From NCBI RefSeq assembly GCF_001536065.1, contig NZ_CZVW01000007.1:50093-114092 (forward strand): DNA of 64,000 bases. The letters are read 5' to 3'. The notes under the pieces were generated by a model that saw only the letters and a program-made list of their open reading frames with translations, was not told the origin of the DNA and ran no database searches. The first letter of the stretch is position 1. The number at the start of each line of letters is the position of its first letter. The DNA comes from Candidatus Chryseopegocella kryptomonas (GTDB lineage: Bacteria; Bacteroidota; Ignavibacteria; Kryptoniales; Kryptoniaceae). Positions 51,863 through 61,585 of this stretch are shown piece after piece. Made by a program: the position numbers and the translations under genes.

Positions 51863-53206
51863 ATGGGTTTCGTTCCAAACACTGATGAAGACAGACGGGA
51901 GATGCTCAAAGCAATTGGCGTCTCCTCATTTGAAGAATTAATCTCTGATATCCCGCCAGAGATAAGATTAAAAGAGGATTTGAAACTTCCAGAACCACTT
52001 TCGGAGTATGAAGTTTTAAAAGAACTTCAATCAATTTCGGAAAAAAATCTTGATTTAAACCACGCTATTTCGTTTCTTGGTGGTGGTGCTTATGATCATT
52101 TTGTCCCTTCGGCTGTTTTCACGATAATAAGCAGGTCAGAATTTTACACCGCTTACACTCCTTATCAAGCGGAAGTAAGTCAGGGGACTTTGCAGTCAAT
52201 TTATGAGTATCAAACGATGATTTGCAGATTAACTGGGATGGATGTTGCAAATGCATCAATGTATGATGGTGGGAGTGCTCTTGCAGAAGCAGTTTTGCTT
52301 GCGATTGGACACACTGGAAGAAATGAAGTTGTGATTGCAGGTCCTGTTAATCCGAATTATTTGACCGTTGTTCGCACATACACTCATCCGAGGAAAGCGG
52401 AAGTTAAATTAACAAAGTTTGATTCAGGGGTTTGTGATATTGAGGATTTGAAATCAAAAGTTAATGAAAAAACAGCGTGCGTTATCGTTCAACAGGCGAA
52501 CTTTTTCGGAAACATTGAAGATGTGTTTGAGATTGAAAAAGTTGCTCATAAAGTTGGGGCTTTGTTCATAGTTGCAATTGATCCGATTTCACTTGGGCTT
52601 TTGATCCCGCCGGGTGAATATGGGGCTGATGTGGTCGTCGGTGAAGGACAACCGTTGGGAATTCCGTTAAGTTTCGGAGGTCCGTATCTTGGAATTTTTG
52701 CAGTGAAGGAATTTTTGATAAGAAAAATCCCGGGGCGACTTTCTGGAGTGACAATTGACAGAGACGGCGAGCGTGGTTTTACACTTACGCTTCAAACAAG
52801 AGAACAACACATAAGAAGAGAAAAAGCGACATCAAACATTTGCACAAATCAAGGTCTGATGATGCTTGCAGCGACCGTTTATATGGCTTTGATGGGGAAG
52901 CAAGGTTTAAGAGAGGTTGCAAATCTTTGCCTTCAAAAAAGTCATTATCTTGCAGAGGAAATTTCAAAAATTGAAGGTTTCAAATTAAAGTATAATCAAC
53001 CATTCTTCAAGGAATTTGTCGTTCAAACCCCAATGCCTGTCTCAAAGATAAAGGAGAAATTGCAAGCGAAAAAAATTTTGCCTGGGATTGACCTTTCAAA
53101 GTTTGATGGTTATGGTGATGGTTTGCTTATTGCTGTGACGGAGAAAAGGACGAAGAAAGAGATGGATTTGTTTGTTGATGAATTGAGAAATCTTGTCAAG
53201 GGTTGA
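51863..53206 (+). CDS. gcvPA: Glycine dehydrogenase (decarboxylating) subunit 1, GcvPA (447 aa)
   Basis: N-terminal half of the P protein: FVPNTDEDRREMLKAIG, LGGGAYDHFVPSAVF, FYTAYTPYQAEVSQGTLQ, NASMYDGGSALAEA, and GGPYLGIFAVKE. The split P protein needs GcvPB, which carries the PLP lysine. Here a strong terminator follows directly, so gcvPB must be elsewhere. Ribosome site AAGGAG. Confidence 0.95.
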   Translation: MGFVPNTDEDRREMLKAIGVSSFEELISDIPPEIRLKEDLKLPEPLSEYEVLKELQSISEKNLDLNHAISFLGGGAYDHFVPSAVFTIISRSEFYTAYTPYQAEVSQGTLQSIYEYQTMICRLTGMDVANASMYDGGSALAEAVLLAIGHTGRNEVVIAGPVNPNYLTVVRTYTHPRKAEVKLTKFDSGVCDIEDLKSKVNEKTACVIVQQANFFGNIEDVFEIEKVAHKVGALFIVAIDPISLGLLIPPGEYGADVVVGEGQPLGIPLSFGGPYLGIFAVKEFLIRKIPGRLSGVTIDRDGERGFTLTLQTREQHIRREKATSNICTNQGLMMLAATVYMALMGKQGLREVANLCLQKSHYLAEEISKIEGFKLKYNQPFFKEFVVQTPMPVSKIKEKLQAKKILPGIDLSKFDGYGDGLLIAVTEKRTKKEMDLFVDELRNLVKG

Positions 53207-53228
53207 TTTTGAGGTTCTAAATTTTAAG

Positions 53229-53258
53229 AGGGGCGTGTTTTACGCCCCTAATTTTTTT
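53229..53258 (+). terminator. Terminator after gcvPA
   Basis: AGGGGCGT (53229-53236) pairs with ACGCCCCT (53242-53249) around a 5-nt loop, followed by a run of seven Ts. It ends the efp-to-gcvPA series. Confidence 0.93.
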
Positions 53259-53297
53259 ATAAAGGGGGAAATTTTAACAAATAAATAAGCACCCGAA

Positions 53298-54026
53298 ATG
53301 CGTAGGTTCACGGTGATAATTCCGACTTTGAATGAAGAAGCAACACTTTGCTGGGCTGAAAAAATCTTTACAGATGAATTTAAAAGAAAATATGATATTG
53401 AAGTTATCATAAGTGATGGGGGAAGCACTGATTTGACAATTGAGATTGCGAAAAAATTCGCTGACAAAATTATTTTGAATGAGAACTTTGAAAAGCAAAC
53501 GATCGCAAAAGGAAGAAACATCGGGGCTTTAAATTCCAACGGTGAAATTCTTGTTTTCTTAAACGCAGACGCAAGGATAAACGATGTTGATACTTTTTTT
53601 AAACTTGTTGATAACCTTATGAAGATGCCAATGGTTGTTGCACTTGCTTTTGATGTTTTCGTCTATCCAGAAGAAGAATTGTTCAAAGATAAAGTTTTTC
53701 ACATCTTTTTAAATAAATTTTTTGCGATGCTAAATGTTATCGGTCTTGGAATGGGAAGAGGTGAGTGTCATGTAGTTAAAAGGGAAATTTTTTTCAAAGC
53801 AGGCGGATACAATGAAAATCTCCCCGCTGGCGAGGACTTTGAATTTTATATGCGAATTCGTCGGTTGGGGAAAATAATAAATGTTCACGGCTTGAAGATT
53901 TACGAATCCCCAAGAAGATACCGAAAGTATGGCTACATTAAGACACTTACATTGTGGTTTTTAAATTCTGTTTCAATTATCTTTCGCAAAAAGTCAATTT
54001 CAAAAGTTTGGAACGCTGTAAGATGA
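53298..54026 (+). CDS. Glycosyltransferase family 2 (242 aa)
   Basis: GT-A fold: TVIIPTLNEEATLCWAEKIF, DGGSTDLTIEIAKKFADK, GRNIGALNSNGEILVFLNADARIND (metal-binding DAD-like NAD-R), and GEDFEFYMRIRRLGK with the catalytic ED. Similar to short glycosyltransferases acting on lipid-linked sugars. A hydrophobic C-terminus may touch the membrane. Its stop overlaps the start of the next gene (ATGA). Confidence 0.88.
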   Translation: MRRFTVIIPTLNEEATLCWAEKIFTDEFKRKYDIEVIISDGGSTDLTIEIAKKFADKIILNENFEKQTIAKGRNIGALNSNGEILVFLNADARINDVDTFFKLVDNLMKMPMVVALAFDVFVYPEEELFKDKVFHIFLNKFFAMLNVIGLGMGRGECHVVKREIFFKAGGYNENLPAGEDFEFYMRIRRLGKIINVHGLKIYESPRRYRKYGYIKTLTLWFLNSVSIIFRKKSISKVWNAVR

Positions 54027-55627
54027 GAAAATTTTTCATTCTCTTTTTAATCATCACGATGCAAGTTTTTTCGCAGGTTGAAAATGTTCCTGTGTCGCAC
54101 AGGGTTTATGATTTTTTGAAGCGAATGGAAGTAAGAGGGATAATCAAAAATTTTGACGATGGGTCTTTGCCTTTGTCAAGAAATGAAGTTGCAAATTTTC
54201 TCATTGAAATTTATTCTCAAAAAGAAAAATTGACAGAGAGAGAACTTGGATACCTTGAACTTTTGATGATTGAGTTTGAAAACGAACTTGGGCGTGAAAA
54301 ATTTTTTGAGACATCAATTTTGAAAGATGGATTAAAATTTAAAGATGGCATTTTTTCCGACAGAGCGAAATATCTTTACACTTACAGAGACACGAACATT
54401 TCTTTTTTCGTTGATGCACTTTTTAACATTGAATCAAGATTTTCACGGACTTCAAATGTTCATCTTGTTGAAATAGGCGGACGATTGCGTGGGACTTATG
54501 ATGGGAAACTCGGCTTTTATCTTCAATCAACGGATGGGCAATCATTCGGAAGCAAAGAACTTGCACTTGAAGATTTGAGATTGAAGCAAAATTATAAATT
54601 CAATGAACAAGGTTCTGTTAATTTTGATTTCACAGATGCTTACATAAAATATCAAACGAAGCATTTAAGTTTTCAAATTGGCAGAGAAACCATAACACAG
54701 GGATATGGATTTTCTGGAAAATTATTTGTCTCAATGACATCGCCAGTTTTTGACTTTTTGAAAATTAGGTTCAAATATAAAGGCGTGTCTTATGACTTCG
54801 TTCATTCGTGGCTTCTTGGGACGAAGTTTTTTTTGCAAGATACGGTTTCTGGAAATGTTCCATTTGTGAATTCAAAATATCTTGCAACGCACAGGTTGAG
54901 TTTTAATTTCTGGAATAAGTTTTATTTTGGTGTGTGGGAAGGAGTTATTTACACAAAGCGTTTCCCCGAACTTGCGTATTTAAATCCGATTAACTTTTAC
55001 AAGTCCGCTGAACATTCGCTTCAAGACAGAGATAATGCTTTGCTTGGCTTTGATTTCAAAGCAAATCTTTTTAGAAACTTTCAAATTTATGGGACGATTT
55101 TAATTGACGATATAAATTTTCCGTTAATTGGCACAGGTTGGTATGGGAATGAACTTGGATATCAAGTTGGGCTTTATTTTGCTAATTTTGTGAGGGATGC
55201 AGATTTTATCTTTGAATACACAAGGATTGAGCCGTATGTTTATTCTCACAGGTTCAATGAGAACAGTTACACTCACAACGGATTTTTAATCGGACACGAG
55301 ATTGGACCGAATTCAGATGATTTTTTCGCAAAAATTATTTATCTTTTATCAAAAAGAGCAACTTTGAGTATCTTTGCTGAAAGGATAAGGCACGGGAAAA
55401 ATCCCGTGGTTGGAGGCGATACAATAAATGTAGGTGGAGATTTTAACCTTGGTCATCGCACATGGGACGCTGAAAAAGTTAAGTTCCTTGATGGAGTAGT
55501 TGAGAAAAAGTTCAGGTATGGAGTTGATTTACTTTTGGAGATAAGAAAAGATTTTATGCTTGGCTTCGGTGTTGGAATTTATGAGAAAAAATTTTTAACT
55601 TATCTCAAACTAAAAATAGATTACTAA
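54023..55627 (+). CDS. Outer-membrane beta-barrel protein, Wzi/capsule-assembly-like (534 aa)
   Basis: Signal peptide (MRKFFILFLIITMQVFSQ), then a periplasmic helical segment (VPVSHRVYDFLKRMEVRGII). A barrel of many aromatic-ended strands follows (e.g. AYIKYQTKHLSFQIGRETI, KFYFGVWEGVIY, YQVGLYFANFVRDADF). The N-terminal phrase and barrel resemble the capsule assembly Wzi family. The ATG at 54023 overlaps the glycosyltransferase stop; the longer frame upstream lies inside that gene. Coupling to a glycosyltransferase agrees with a role in surface polysaccharide. Confidence 0.8.
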   Translation: MRKFFILFLIITMQVFSQVENVPVSHRVYDFLKRMEVRGIIKNFDDGSLPLSRNEVANFLIEIYSQKEKLTERELGYLELLMIEFENELGREKFFETSILKDGLKFKDGIFSDRAKYLYTYRDTNISFFVDALFNIESRFSRTSNVHLVEIGGRLRGTYDGKLGFYLQSTDGQSFGSKELALEDLRLKQNYKFNEQGSVNFDFTDAYIKYQTKHLSFQIGRETITQGYGFSGKLFVSMTSPVFDFLKIRFKYKGVSYDFVHSWLLGTKFFLQDTVSGNVPFVNSKYLATHRLSFNFWNKFYFGVWEGVIYTKRFPELAYLNPINFYKSAEHSLQDRDNALLGFDFKANLFRNFQIYGTILIDDINFPLIGTGWYGNELGYQVGLYFANFVRDADFIFEYTRIEPYVYSHRFNENSYTHNGFLIGHEIGPNSDDFFAKIIYLLSKRATLSIFAERIRHGKNPVVGGDTINVGGDFNLGHRTWDAEKVKFLDGVVEKKFRYGVDLLLEIRKDFMLGFGVGIYEKKFLTYLKLKIDY

Positions 55628-55640
55628 GGAGGCAGAGAAT

Positions 55641-57212
55641 ATGTTGAGGCAAAAGTTTTCATATCTGACGATGATAATTGTCCTGGTGATCGGGATCGTC
55701 ATCGGGGCAAATTTAAGCAGTTTGTTTTCAAGCGATGACATTTATATCCAAATTATGAAATTGAACGATGTTTTGAATCTGACACGAAAAAATTATGTTG
55801 ATAAAATTGACACTCAAACACTTGTAGAAGCAGCGATTCAGGGAATGCTTGAGATTCTTGATCCACATTCAGTTTATATTCCAGCCAAAGCGATGGAAAG
55901 AGTTAATGAAGATATAAGAGGAAGTTTTGAGGGGATTGGAATTGAATTCACGATAATAAACGACACGATAAATGTTGTGTCACCGATTGCTGGAGGTCCA
56001 AGTGAACAGCTTGGGATAATGGCGGGAGATAAGATAATTAAGATAGACGATGAACCTGCAATTGGATTGAAGAATGAAGATGTGATAAAGAAATTGCGAG
56101 GTCCAAAGGGAACGAAGGTTAAGGTGACAATTTTAAGACCGGGAGTTAAAGAGTTGATTGATTATGTCATCACGCGCGATAAAATATCAATTTACAGCGT
56201 TGATGTTGCGGTTATGGTCGCAAAAGATGTCGGCTATATAAGCATAAATAGATTTTCAGAGACGACAGATCGTGAGTTCAAAGAAGCGGTTGAGAAGCTT
56301 AAAGCCCGTGGTATGAAGAAACTTATACTTGACCTTCGCAATAATCCGGGTGGTTTGCTTTCGGAAGCGGTTAAAGTTGCTGATGAGTTTCTCCCGGAGG
56401 GAAAACTCATAGTTTATACGAAGGGACGCTTGAGCGAGTATAATGAAGAATTTTATGCGACAAAAGAAGGCACACTTGAAAAAATCCCGGTTGTTGTGCT
56501 TGTAAATCAAGGGACAGCGTCTGGAAGCGAAATTGTTGCAGGTGCTATTCAAGATTGGGATAGAGGATTGGTTGTTGGTGATACAACATTTGGTAAAGGT
56601 TTGGTTCAGAGACAATTTCCATTAAACGATGGCTCTGCCATAAGATTGACAACAGCAAGATATTACACGCCAAGCGGTAGATTGATACAGAAACCATACG
56701 AAGGTAAGAAATATATTTCAAGTTCGGAACAAACTAAAAAAGACACATCAAAAGCAGTATATTTCACTAAAATTTTAAATCGTCCAGTTTACGGCGGTGG
56801 CGGAATTGCTCCAGATTTCGTGGTTAAAACTCAGAACTTGACAGATCTTTCCATTGATATAAGAAGGCATAATTTGTTTTACATTTTCATTTCCAATTTT
56901 ATGGACGAAAATGGAAATTGGATAAGGAAGAAATACGGGAACGATTTTGAATTTTTCAAGCGTGATTTTCAAATAACTGATGAAATGCTTGATAACTTTA
57001 AGAATTTTGTCATCTCAAAAGGTGTGAAGTGGAATGAAAGCGATTATCAAAAAGATTTGCCTTACATAAAAGCGATTTTGAAAGCTCATGTTGCAAGATT
57101 TATTTGGCGCAACGAGGGTTGGTATCCGATAATGCTTGAAGTTGATGAGCAATTCCAGAAGGCGTTGGAATTGATGCCACAAGCGGAAAAATTATTTGCA
57201 AGTGGTAGATAA
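55641..57212 (+). CDS. ctpA: C-terminal processing peptidase, S41 family (523 aa)
   Basis: N-terminal TM/signal (~8-28), helical cap, PDZ domain (~95-175, GIGIEFTIINDTINVVSPIAGGPS in part), then the S41 protease core: VGYISINRFSE, LILDLRNNPGGLL, catalytic Ser in NQGTASGSEIVAGAIQD and Lys in GDTTFGKGLVQ. The tail of ~140 residues is helical. It degrades or trims periplasmic proteins. A GGAGG site precedes the ATG and a hairpin follows the stop. Confidence 0.94.
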   Translation: MLRQKFSYLTMIIVLVIGIVIGANLSSLFSSDDIYIQIMKLNDVLNLTRKNYVDKIDTQTLVEAAIQGMLEILDPHSVYIPAKAMERVNEDIRGSFEGIGIEFTIINDTINVVSPIAGGPSEQLGIMAGDKIIKIDDEPAIGLKNEDVIKKLRGPKGTKVKVTILRPGVKELIDYVITRDKISIYSVDVAVMVAKDVGYISINRFSETTDREFKEAVEKLKARGMKKLILDLRNNPGGLLSEAVKVADEFLPEGKLIVYTKGRLSEYNEEFYATKEGTLEKIPVVVLVNQGTASGSEIVAGAIQDWDRGLVVGDTTFGKGLVQRQFPLNDGSAIRLTTARYYTPSGRLIQKPYEGKKYISSSEQTKKDTSKAVYFTKILNRPVYGGGGIAPDFVVKTQNLTDLSIDIRRHNLFYIFISNFMDENGNWIRKKYGNDFEFFKRDFQITDEMLDNFKNFVISKGVKWNESDYQKDLPYIKAILKAHVARFIWRNEGWYPIMLEVDEQFQKALELMPQAEKLFASGR

Positions 57213-57222
57213 TTTAGAAAAA

Positions 57223-57243
57223 GCTCCCGCATCCTGCGGGAGC
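57223..57243 (+). terminator. Hairpin after the S41 protease gene
   Basis: GCTCCCGCA (57223-57231) pairs with TGCGGGAGC (57235-57243), a 9-bp GC-rich stem with a 3-nt loop. The T tract after it is weak (AATTCATTT), so termination may be partial. Confidence 0.7.
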
Positions 57244-57274
57244 AATTCATTTAAAAATAAATTGGGATGGCAAA

Positions 57275-58096
57275 ATGAAATTGAGATTGCTATTTTTTTT
57301 AATTTTTGCTCTTTCACTTGGTTTGATTGCACAAGTTCAACAACAGCAAACGCAGACAAGATATTCAGTTGATGATGTTATGAAAAAACTTGAAACGATG
57401 GATAACTCACTCAAAGAAAAAGTTGATGCTCTGCGAAATGAATTTGACCAAAAATTAAATCAAAGCGTGAATCAGGTAAGGGATGAACTTTCTTCAAAAA
57501 TTGAAAAAGTTGATTCAAAAGTTTCATCAATTTCATCACAGACAGAGCAAGTTTCTAAAAGAATTAGCCAGATTTCGGCGCAGAATCGTGAACTTAGAGA
57601 TCGCATTTCCAGAGTTGAAGAAAAAGTTTCGGGGGTTGAAAGTGAAATTGGAGATGTAAAAAAGTCAGTCGCCGATGTTGACGCAGGTGTTAAGGAGATG
57701 TCAGCTAAAATTGATGAGAACTCGTCAAAGTTTGATCAAATCCTTTCAAAGCTTGGTTCAAACAGAGCGGTTTTTATCGTTGGTATTGTAATTCTGATAA
57801 TTCTTTCAGCTGGAATTGCAGTCGGAGTTATGAATCTTTCAAAATTGACAAAGTCAGTTGAAAGAAACATACTTGATGGTTTTGAAAGCAGTGCTGGTAA
57901 AATTGAAGTTACGACAAATGATTTGAAGACAATAGTTGATGTTTTAAAACAGCAGACAAGCGAGATAGTTGCGTATCAGAGAATTCTTGAAGAGCGAATA
58001 ATTTCTGCTCAACAGCAGATAGAGGCAAAACTTGAAGAAAAGCTCGCAACAAGACGAGGCAGGACAAGAAAAACATCATCATCTTCGGAAGAGTAG
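57275..58096 (+). CDS. Coiled-coil membrane protein (273 aa)
   Basis: Signal peptide (~1-19, ending GLIAQ), long coiled coil (~30-160, heptads such as VSSISSQTEQVSKRISQI), one TM helix (~167-188, AVFIVGIVILIILSAGIAVGV) and a C-terminal coiled coil ending in a basic/Ser tail (RRGRTRKTSSSSEE). The plan suggests a periplasmic coil and a cytoplasmic coil joined by one helix. No family recognised. Followed 3 bp later by the DUF3108 gene. Confidence 0.82.
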   Translation: MKLRLLFFLIFALSLGLIAQVQQQQTQTRYSVDDVMKKLETMDNSLKEKVDALRNEFDQKLNQSVNQVRDELSSKIEKVDSKVSSISSQTEQVSKRISQISAQNRELRDRISRVEEKVSGVESEIGDVKKSVADVDAGVKEMSAKIDENSSKFDQILSKLGSNRAVFIVGIVILIILSAGIAVGVMNLSKLTKSVERNILDGFESSAGKIEVTTNDLKTIVDVLKQQTSEIVAYQRILEERIISAQQQIEAKLEEKLATRRGRTRKTSSSSEE

Positions 58097-58099
58097 GTT

Positions 58100-58918
58100 A
58101 TGAAATTTATTTTTCTGTTTGTTTTGGCATTTAAAATTTTGTTTTCGCGTTTTGAATCAGCGGTAGAGTTTCAGCAGGAATTTGAAAAATTTGATAAAAA
58201 GTTCAATACATCGTTCATTCAAGTTGGAGAAGAACTTGTTTACGAAGTTAAGTATCTTTTTTTCAAGCTCGGTCAGATTAAATTCACGGTCGTGGATAAG
58301 TTCATTGATAATGGGAAAGAATTTTACAGGGTAAGGGTGAAGATAGATTCGTATTCCGTTCCGTTCGTTGATATACATGCTAATTTTGACGCTGTTTTTG
58401 ATTCAAGATTTGTCGCTCAAAGATATTACAGCGAGATGAACGAGAAGAAGTATTATCAAAGCGTAAGATATAACTTCGTTGAAAAATCTTCTTTCTATGT
58501 TGTTGAAAAAAATTATCAAAATTTTGAGTATAACACAAAGGGGAAAAGAGTTGATACAGTGAAGGTGATGACGAATTATTGCGATGGTCCGTCGCTTTTT
58601 TATTATGCACGGTCAAATGCTTCGGTTCAGAAGACGATGGTTCTTCCAACTTTTATAGAAGGAGTTAAAGGAATTACGATTATAAACTTTGGAAAGAAGA
58701 AGACGAAAATAAAAATTGATGCTTTGAATCGTCCAATTGAAGCATATGAGATTGATGGGAAAGCAAGTTATGTTGGATTTTTTGGATTGACAGGTGATTT
58801 TACTGGCTGGATAAGTGCGGATGAAAAAGCAATACCTTTGAAAGGTAAGTTAAAAGTCATTGTTGGAAGCGTGATCGTTGAACTTAAAAGTTGGAATTTT
58901 GATTGGAAACCAGCTTAA
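58100..58918 (+). CDS. DUF3108-family exported protein (272 aa)
   Basis: Signal peptide (~1-15), then a beta-rich lipocalin-like domain: VGEELVYEVKYLFFKLGQIKFTVVD (in part: GEELVYEVKYLFFKLGQI), SYSVPFVDIHANFDAVFD, and YYSEMNEKKYYQS. The opening 'GE-L-Y-V-W---G' pattern is that of DUF3108. Envelope protein of unknown role, often near outer-membrane biogenesis genes. Confidence 0.82.
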   Translation: MKFIFLFVLAFKILFSRFESAVEFQQEFEKFDKKFNTSFIQVGEELVYEVKYLFFKLGQIKFTVVDKFIDNGKEFYRVRVKIDSYSVPFVDIHANFDAVFDSRFVAQRYYSEMNEKKYYQSVRYNFVEKSSFYVVEKNYQNFEYNTKGKRVDTVKVMTNYCDGPSLFYYARSNASVQKTMVLPTFIEGVKGITIINFGKKKTKIKIDALNRPIEAYEIDGKASYVGFFGLTGDFTGWISADEKAIPLKGKLKVIVGSVIVELKSWNFDWKPA

Positions 58919-58942
58919 ACAAAAACAAAATTTGTTTGGGTT

Positions 58943-59491
58943 ATGAAGATTTTACCTTACAGAGGCAAATTTCCCGAAATTGATGAATCAGTTTTCATAG
59001 CTGATGGTGCAGTTGTAATTGGTGATGTTGTCATTGGCAAGGATTCAAATATATGGTTTAACGCTGTCATTCGTGGAGATGTAAATTATATAAGGATTGG
59101 TGAGAGGACAAACATTCAGGATGGATGCATTCTTCATGTGACCACGGATAAATATCCTTTAATTGTTGGAAATGATGTGACGGTCGGGCATGGTGCAATT
59201 TTGCATGGTGCGGTGATTCGTGATAAATGTCTAATTGGTATGGGGGCAATTGTTCTTGATGGCGCAGAAGTGAAGTCGTATTCTCTTGTTGCTGCTGGTT
59301 CGCTTGTGAAGCAGGGATTTATCGTCCCTGAGGGAACTCTTGTTGCAGGCGTACCTGCTAAGGTTGTGAGAGAATTAACAGACGAAGAGAAAAAGGCAAT
59401 TGAAGAGTCAGCACTTCATTATGTTGAACTTTCAAAAGAATATAAGAACTTAAAGGGGGTAAGTTATGAAGTTAAAAATATGGGGTTGTAG
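58943..59491 (+). CDS. Gamma-class carbonic anhydrase-like protein (182 aa)
   Basis: Left-handed beta helix of hexapeptide repeats: DGAVVIGDVVIGKDSNIWFNAVIRGDVN, (in part), RTNIQDGCILHVTTDK, VTVGHGAILHGAVI. Zinc-ligand histidines are at HV, GHGAILHG. YrdA/PaaY-like size. Likely carbonic anhydrase or an acyltransferase-like relative. Its 3' end overlaps the next start by 26 bp. Confidence 0.9.
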   Translation: MKILPYRGKFPEIDESVFIADGAVVIGDVVIGKDSNIWFNAVIRGDVNYIRIGERTNIQDGCILHVTTDKYPLIVGNDVTVGHGAILHGAVIRDKCLIGMGAIVLDGAEVKSYSLVAAGSLVKQGFIVPEGTLVAGVPAKVVRELTDEEKKAIEESALHYVELSKEYKNLKGVSYEVKNMGL

Positions 59492-60362
59492 GGGCTCAAT
59501 CCCTACTCCGGGAAAGGACACGGTCAGATACGGGGGGAATACTCCCTGCGTTGAACTTAAACTTGACGACAATAATTTGATCATCCTTGACTCTGGAACC
59601 GGGATAAAAAATCTTGGAAATTATCTCATTCATAAAGGCGAGTCAATTCGTGCTTATATAATGATAACTCATCCGCACTGGGATCACATTCAAGGTTTTC
59701 CGTTCTTTAAACCGCTTTTTATCTCTGGAAATGAATTTACAATCGTTGGTTCTGGGGCAAGGACGAAAACACTTGAACAAATAGTCGCAGATCAAATGGA
59801 TAGGGTTTATTTTCCAGTGAGGTTAAGTGAGTTAAAAGCGAGCATAAAATTTTTACAGGTTGGGGAAGAAGAATTTAAAATTTATGATGCTGTTGTTCAA
59901 ACGATTTATGTCAATCATCCAGGTTTTACGCTTGGGTATAGAATAACCTTTAACAACAAGACAGTAGTTTACATAAGTGACAATGAACCGTTTGACAGGG
60001 AGATAACCCCGTATCTATTCAACTGGGAAAAGGAAGTTATTGAGAAATTTGACACAGTTCCGGGTGATCCGAACAAAAGAATTTTTGACTTTGTCCGTGG
60101 TGCTGATCTCTTGATTCACGATACAACTTACACGCCGGAGGAATATGTTGAAAAGGTTGGATGGGGACACTCGCATTATTTGTTTACTTTGAGAGTTGCA
60201 CACGAAGGTGAAGTCAAGCGACTTCTTCTTTTCCATCACGACCATACTCATACGGATAATATGATAGATGAGATTTTTGAACATTGCAAAAACGAGGTTA
60301 AAAAAAGAAAATATAAATTCAATCTTTTAGTTGCTTCGGAAGGGATGGAGATAGAAATTTAA
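59466..60362 (+). CDS. MBL-fold metallo-hydrolase (298 aa)
   Basis: It starts LKIWGCRGSIPTPGKDTVRYGGNTPCVELK, (in short: GCRGSIPTPG and YGGNTPCVEL). Metal motif HPHWDHIQG, then YISDNEP, LLIHDTTYTPEEY, WGHSHY and HHDHTHTD. This pattern is found in MBL enzymes related to phosphodiesterases and RNase Z-like hydrolases. An AGGGGG site precedes the ATG. Substrate unknown. Confidence 0.88.
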   Translation: MKLKIWGCRGSIPTPGKDTVRYGGNTPCVELKLDDNNLIILDSGTGIKNLGNYLIHKGESIRAYIMITHPHWDHIQGFPFFKPLFISGNEFTIVGSGARTKTLEQIVADQMDRVYFPVRLSELKASIKFLQVGEEEFKIYDAVVQTIYVNHPGFTLGYRITFNNKTVVYISDNEPFDREITPYLFNWEKEVIEKFDTVPGDPNKRIFDFVRGADLLIHDTTYTPEEYVEKVGWGHSHYLFTLRVAHEGEVKRLLLFHHDHTHTDNMIDEIFEHCKNEVKKRKYKFNLLVASEGMEIEI

Positions 60363-60430
60363 ATTTGTTTTATTTGGAGTGGTTTTATAAATTGTTTTCG
60401 CAAAGGATTTGAAACAATTTTTAAGCGGTG

Positions 60431-61582
60431 ATGAAAAAAATTGCAATCCTTGGTTCCACTGGATCAATCGGTAGAAACGCCATTGAAGTGATTTTGAATT
60501 TTCCAGATAGATTTAAGGTCACTTATCTTGCGGTGAATAAAAATATAGAGCTTTTGCTTGAACAGGTAAGAATTTTGAAACCGAGAGGAGTTGCCATTTT
60601 TGATAGAAAGAAAGCGGAGGAATTTTCAAAACTTGTAAATGGCACAGTTGAAGTTCTTGCTGGTGAAGAAGGTCTGGTTGAAATTGTGTCAAGAGACGAT
60701 GTTGATATTGTGTTAAACTCTTTGGTTGGTTTTTCTGGGCTTAAACCCACGGTGAAGGCGATTGAGAATAAAAAAAGAATTGCGCTTGCAAACAAAGAAA
60801 CTCTTGTTGTAGCAGGCGAGATAATCACGAAACTTCTGAAAGAAAACGATGTTGAACTTATCCCGGTTGATAGCGAACACAATGCTATATTTCAATGTCT
60901 TGTCGGCGAGAATGTTTCAAGCATAAACAAGATAATTCTAACAGCGTCTGGTGGTCCATTTCTTAACAAAGATAAATCTGAGCTTGAAAATGTGACAATT
61001 GAAGAAGCACTTAAACATCCAAATTGGAAGATGGGCAAAAAGATAACGATTGATTCAGCGACATTGATGAATAAAGGGCTTGAAGTAATTGAGGCGCATT
61101 GGTTGTTTGGTCTGCCAGTTGAAAAAATTAAGGTCGTGATCCATCCGCAATCAATCATTCATTCAATGGTTGAATTTGTTGATGGCTCAATAAAAGCACA
61201 ACTTGGCGTTCCAGATATGAAAATACCAATTCAATATGCCCTGACTTATCCCGAGAGAACACCAGCAAATTATGGACAAGTTGATTTTGTAAAACTTGGA
61301 AAAATAACTTTTCTTGAGCCCGATTTTGAAAAATTTGAATGTTTAAAAATTGCTTATGAAGTTGCCAAACTTGGCGGAACTTATCCAACTGTGTTGAATG
61401 CTGCAAATGAGGTTGCGGTTGAACTCTTTCTCAATCGCAAAATTAAATTCACACAAATACCAGAGATAATTAAAAGAGCAATTGATTCACATAGACCTAA
61501 ATTTAATCCAGACCTTGATGATATTTTCAAAGTTGATTTTGAAACAAGGGAATTAGTAAAAAATTTGGAGGCAGTGAATTAA
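60431..61582 (+). CDS. dxr: 1-deoxy-D-xylulose 5-phosphate reductoisomerase (383 aa)
   Basis: NADPH-binding start KKIAILGSTGSIGRNAIEVI, then ALANKETLVVAGE, PVDSEHNAIFQCL, the flexible loop TASGGPF, and HPNWKMGKKITIDSATLMNKGLEVIEAHWLF (in part). Second step of the MEP isoprenoid pathway. A GTG at 60428 is an alternative start. Followed by rseP, a common order. Confidence 0.96.
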   Translation: MKKIAILGSTGSIGRNAIEVILNFPDRFKVTYLAVNKNIELLLEQVRILKPRGVAIFDRKKAEEFSKLVNGTVEVLAGEEGLVEIVSRDDVDIVLNSLVGFSGLKPTVKAIENKKRIALANKETLVVAGEIITKLLKENDVELIPVDSEHNAIFQCLVGENVSSINKIILTASGGPFLNKDKSELENVTIEEALKHPNWKMGKKITIDSATLMNKGLEVIEAHWLFGLPVEKIKVVIHPQSIIHSMVEFVDGSIKAQLGVPDMKIPIQYALTYPERTPANYGQVDFVKLGKITFLEPDFEKFECLKIAYEVAKLGGTYPTVLNAANEVAVELFLNRKIKFTQIPEIIKRAIDSHRPKFNPDLDDIFKVDFETRELVKNLEAVN

Positions 61583-61585
61583 ACT

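Noticed and set aside
53954..54022. Longer start for the outer-membrane barrel gene
   Set aside because: It would lie inside the glycosyltransferase gene and hide the clear signal peptide that starts at 54023.
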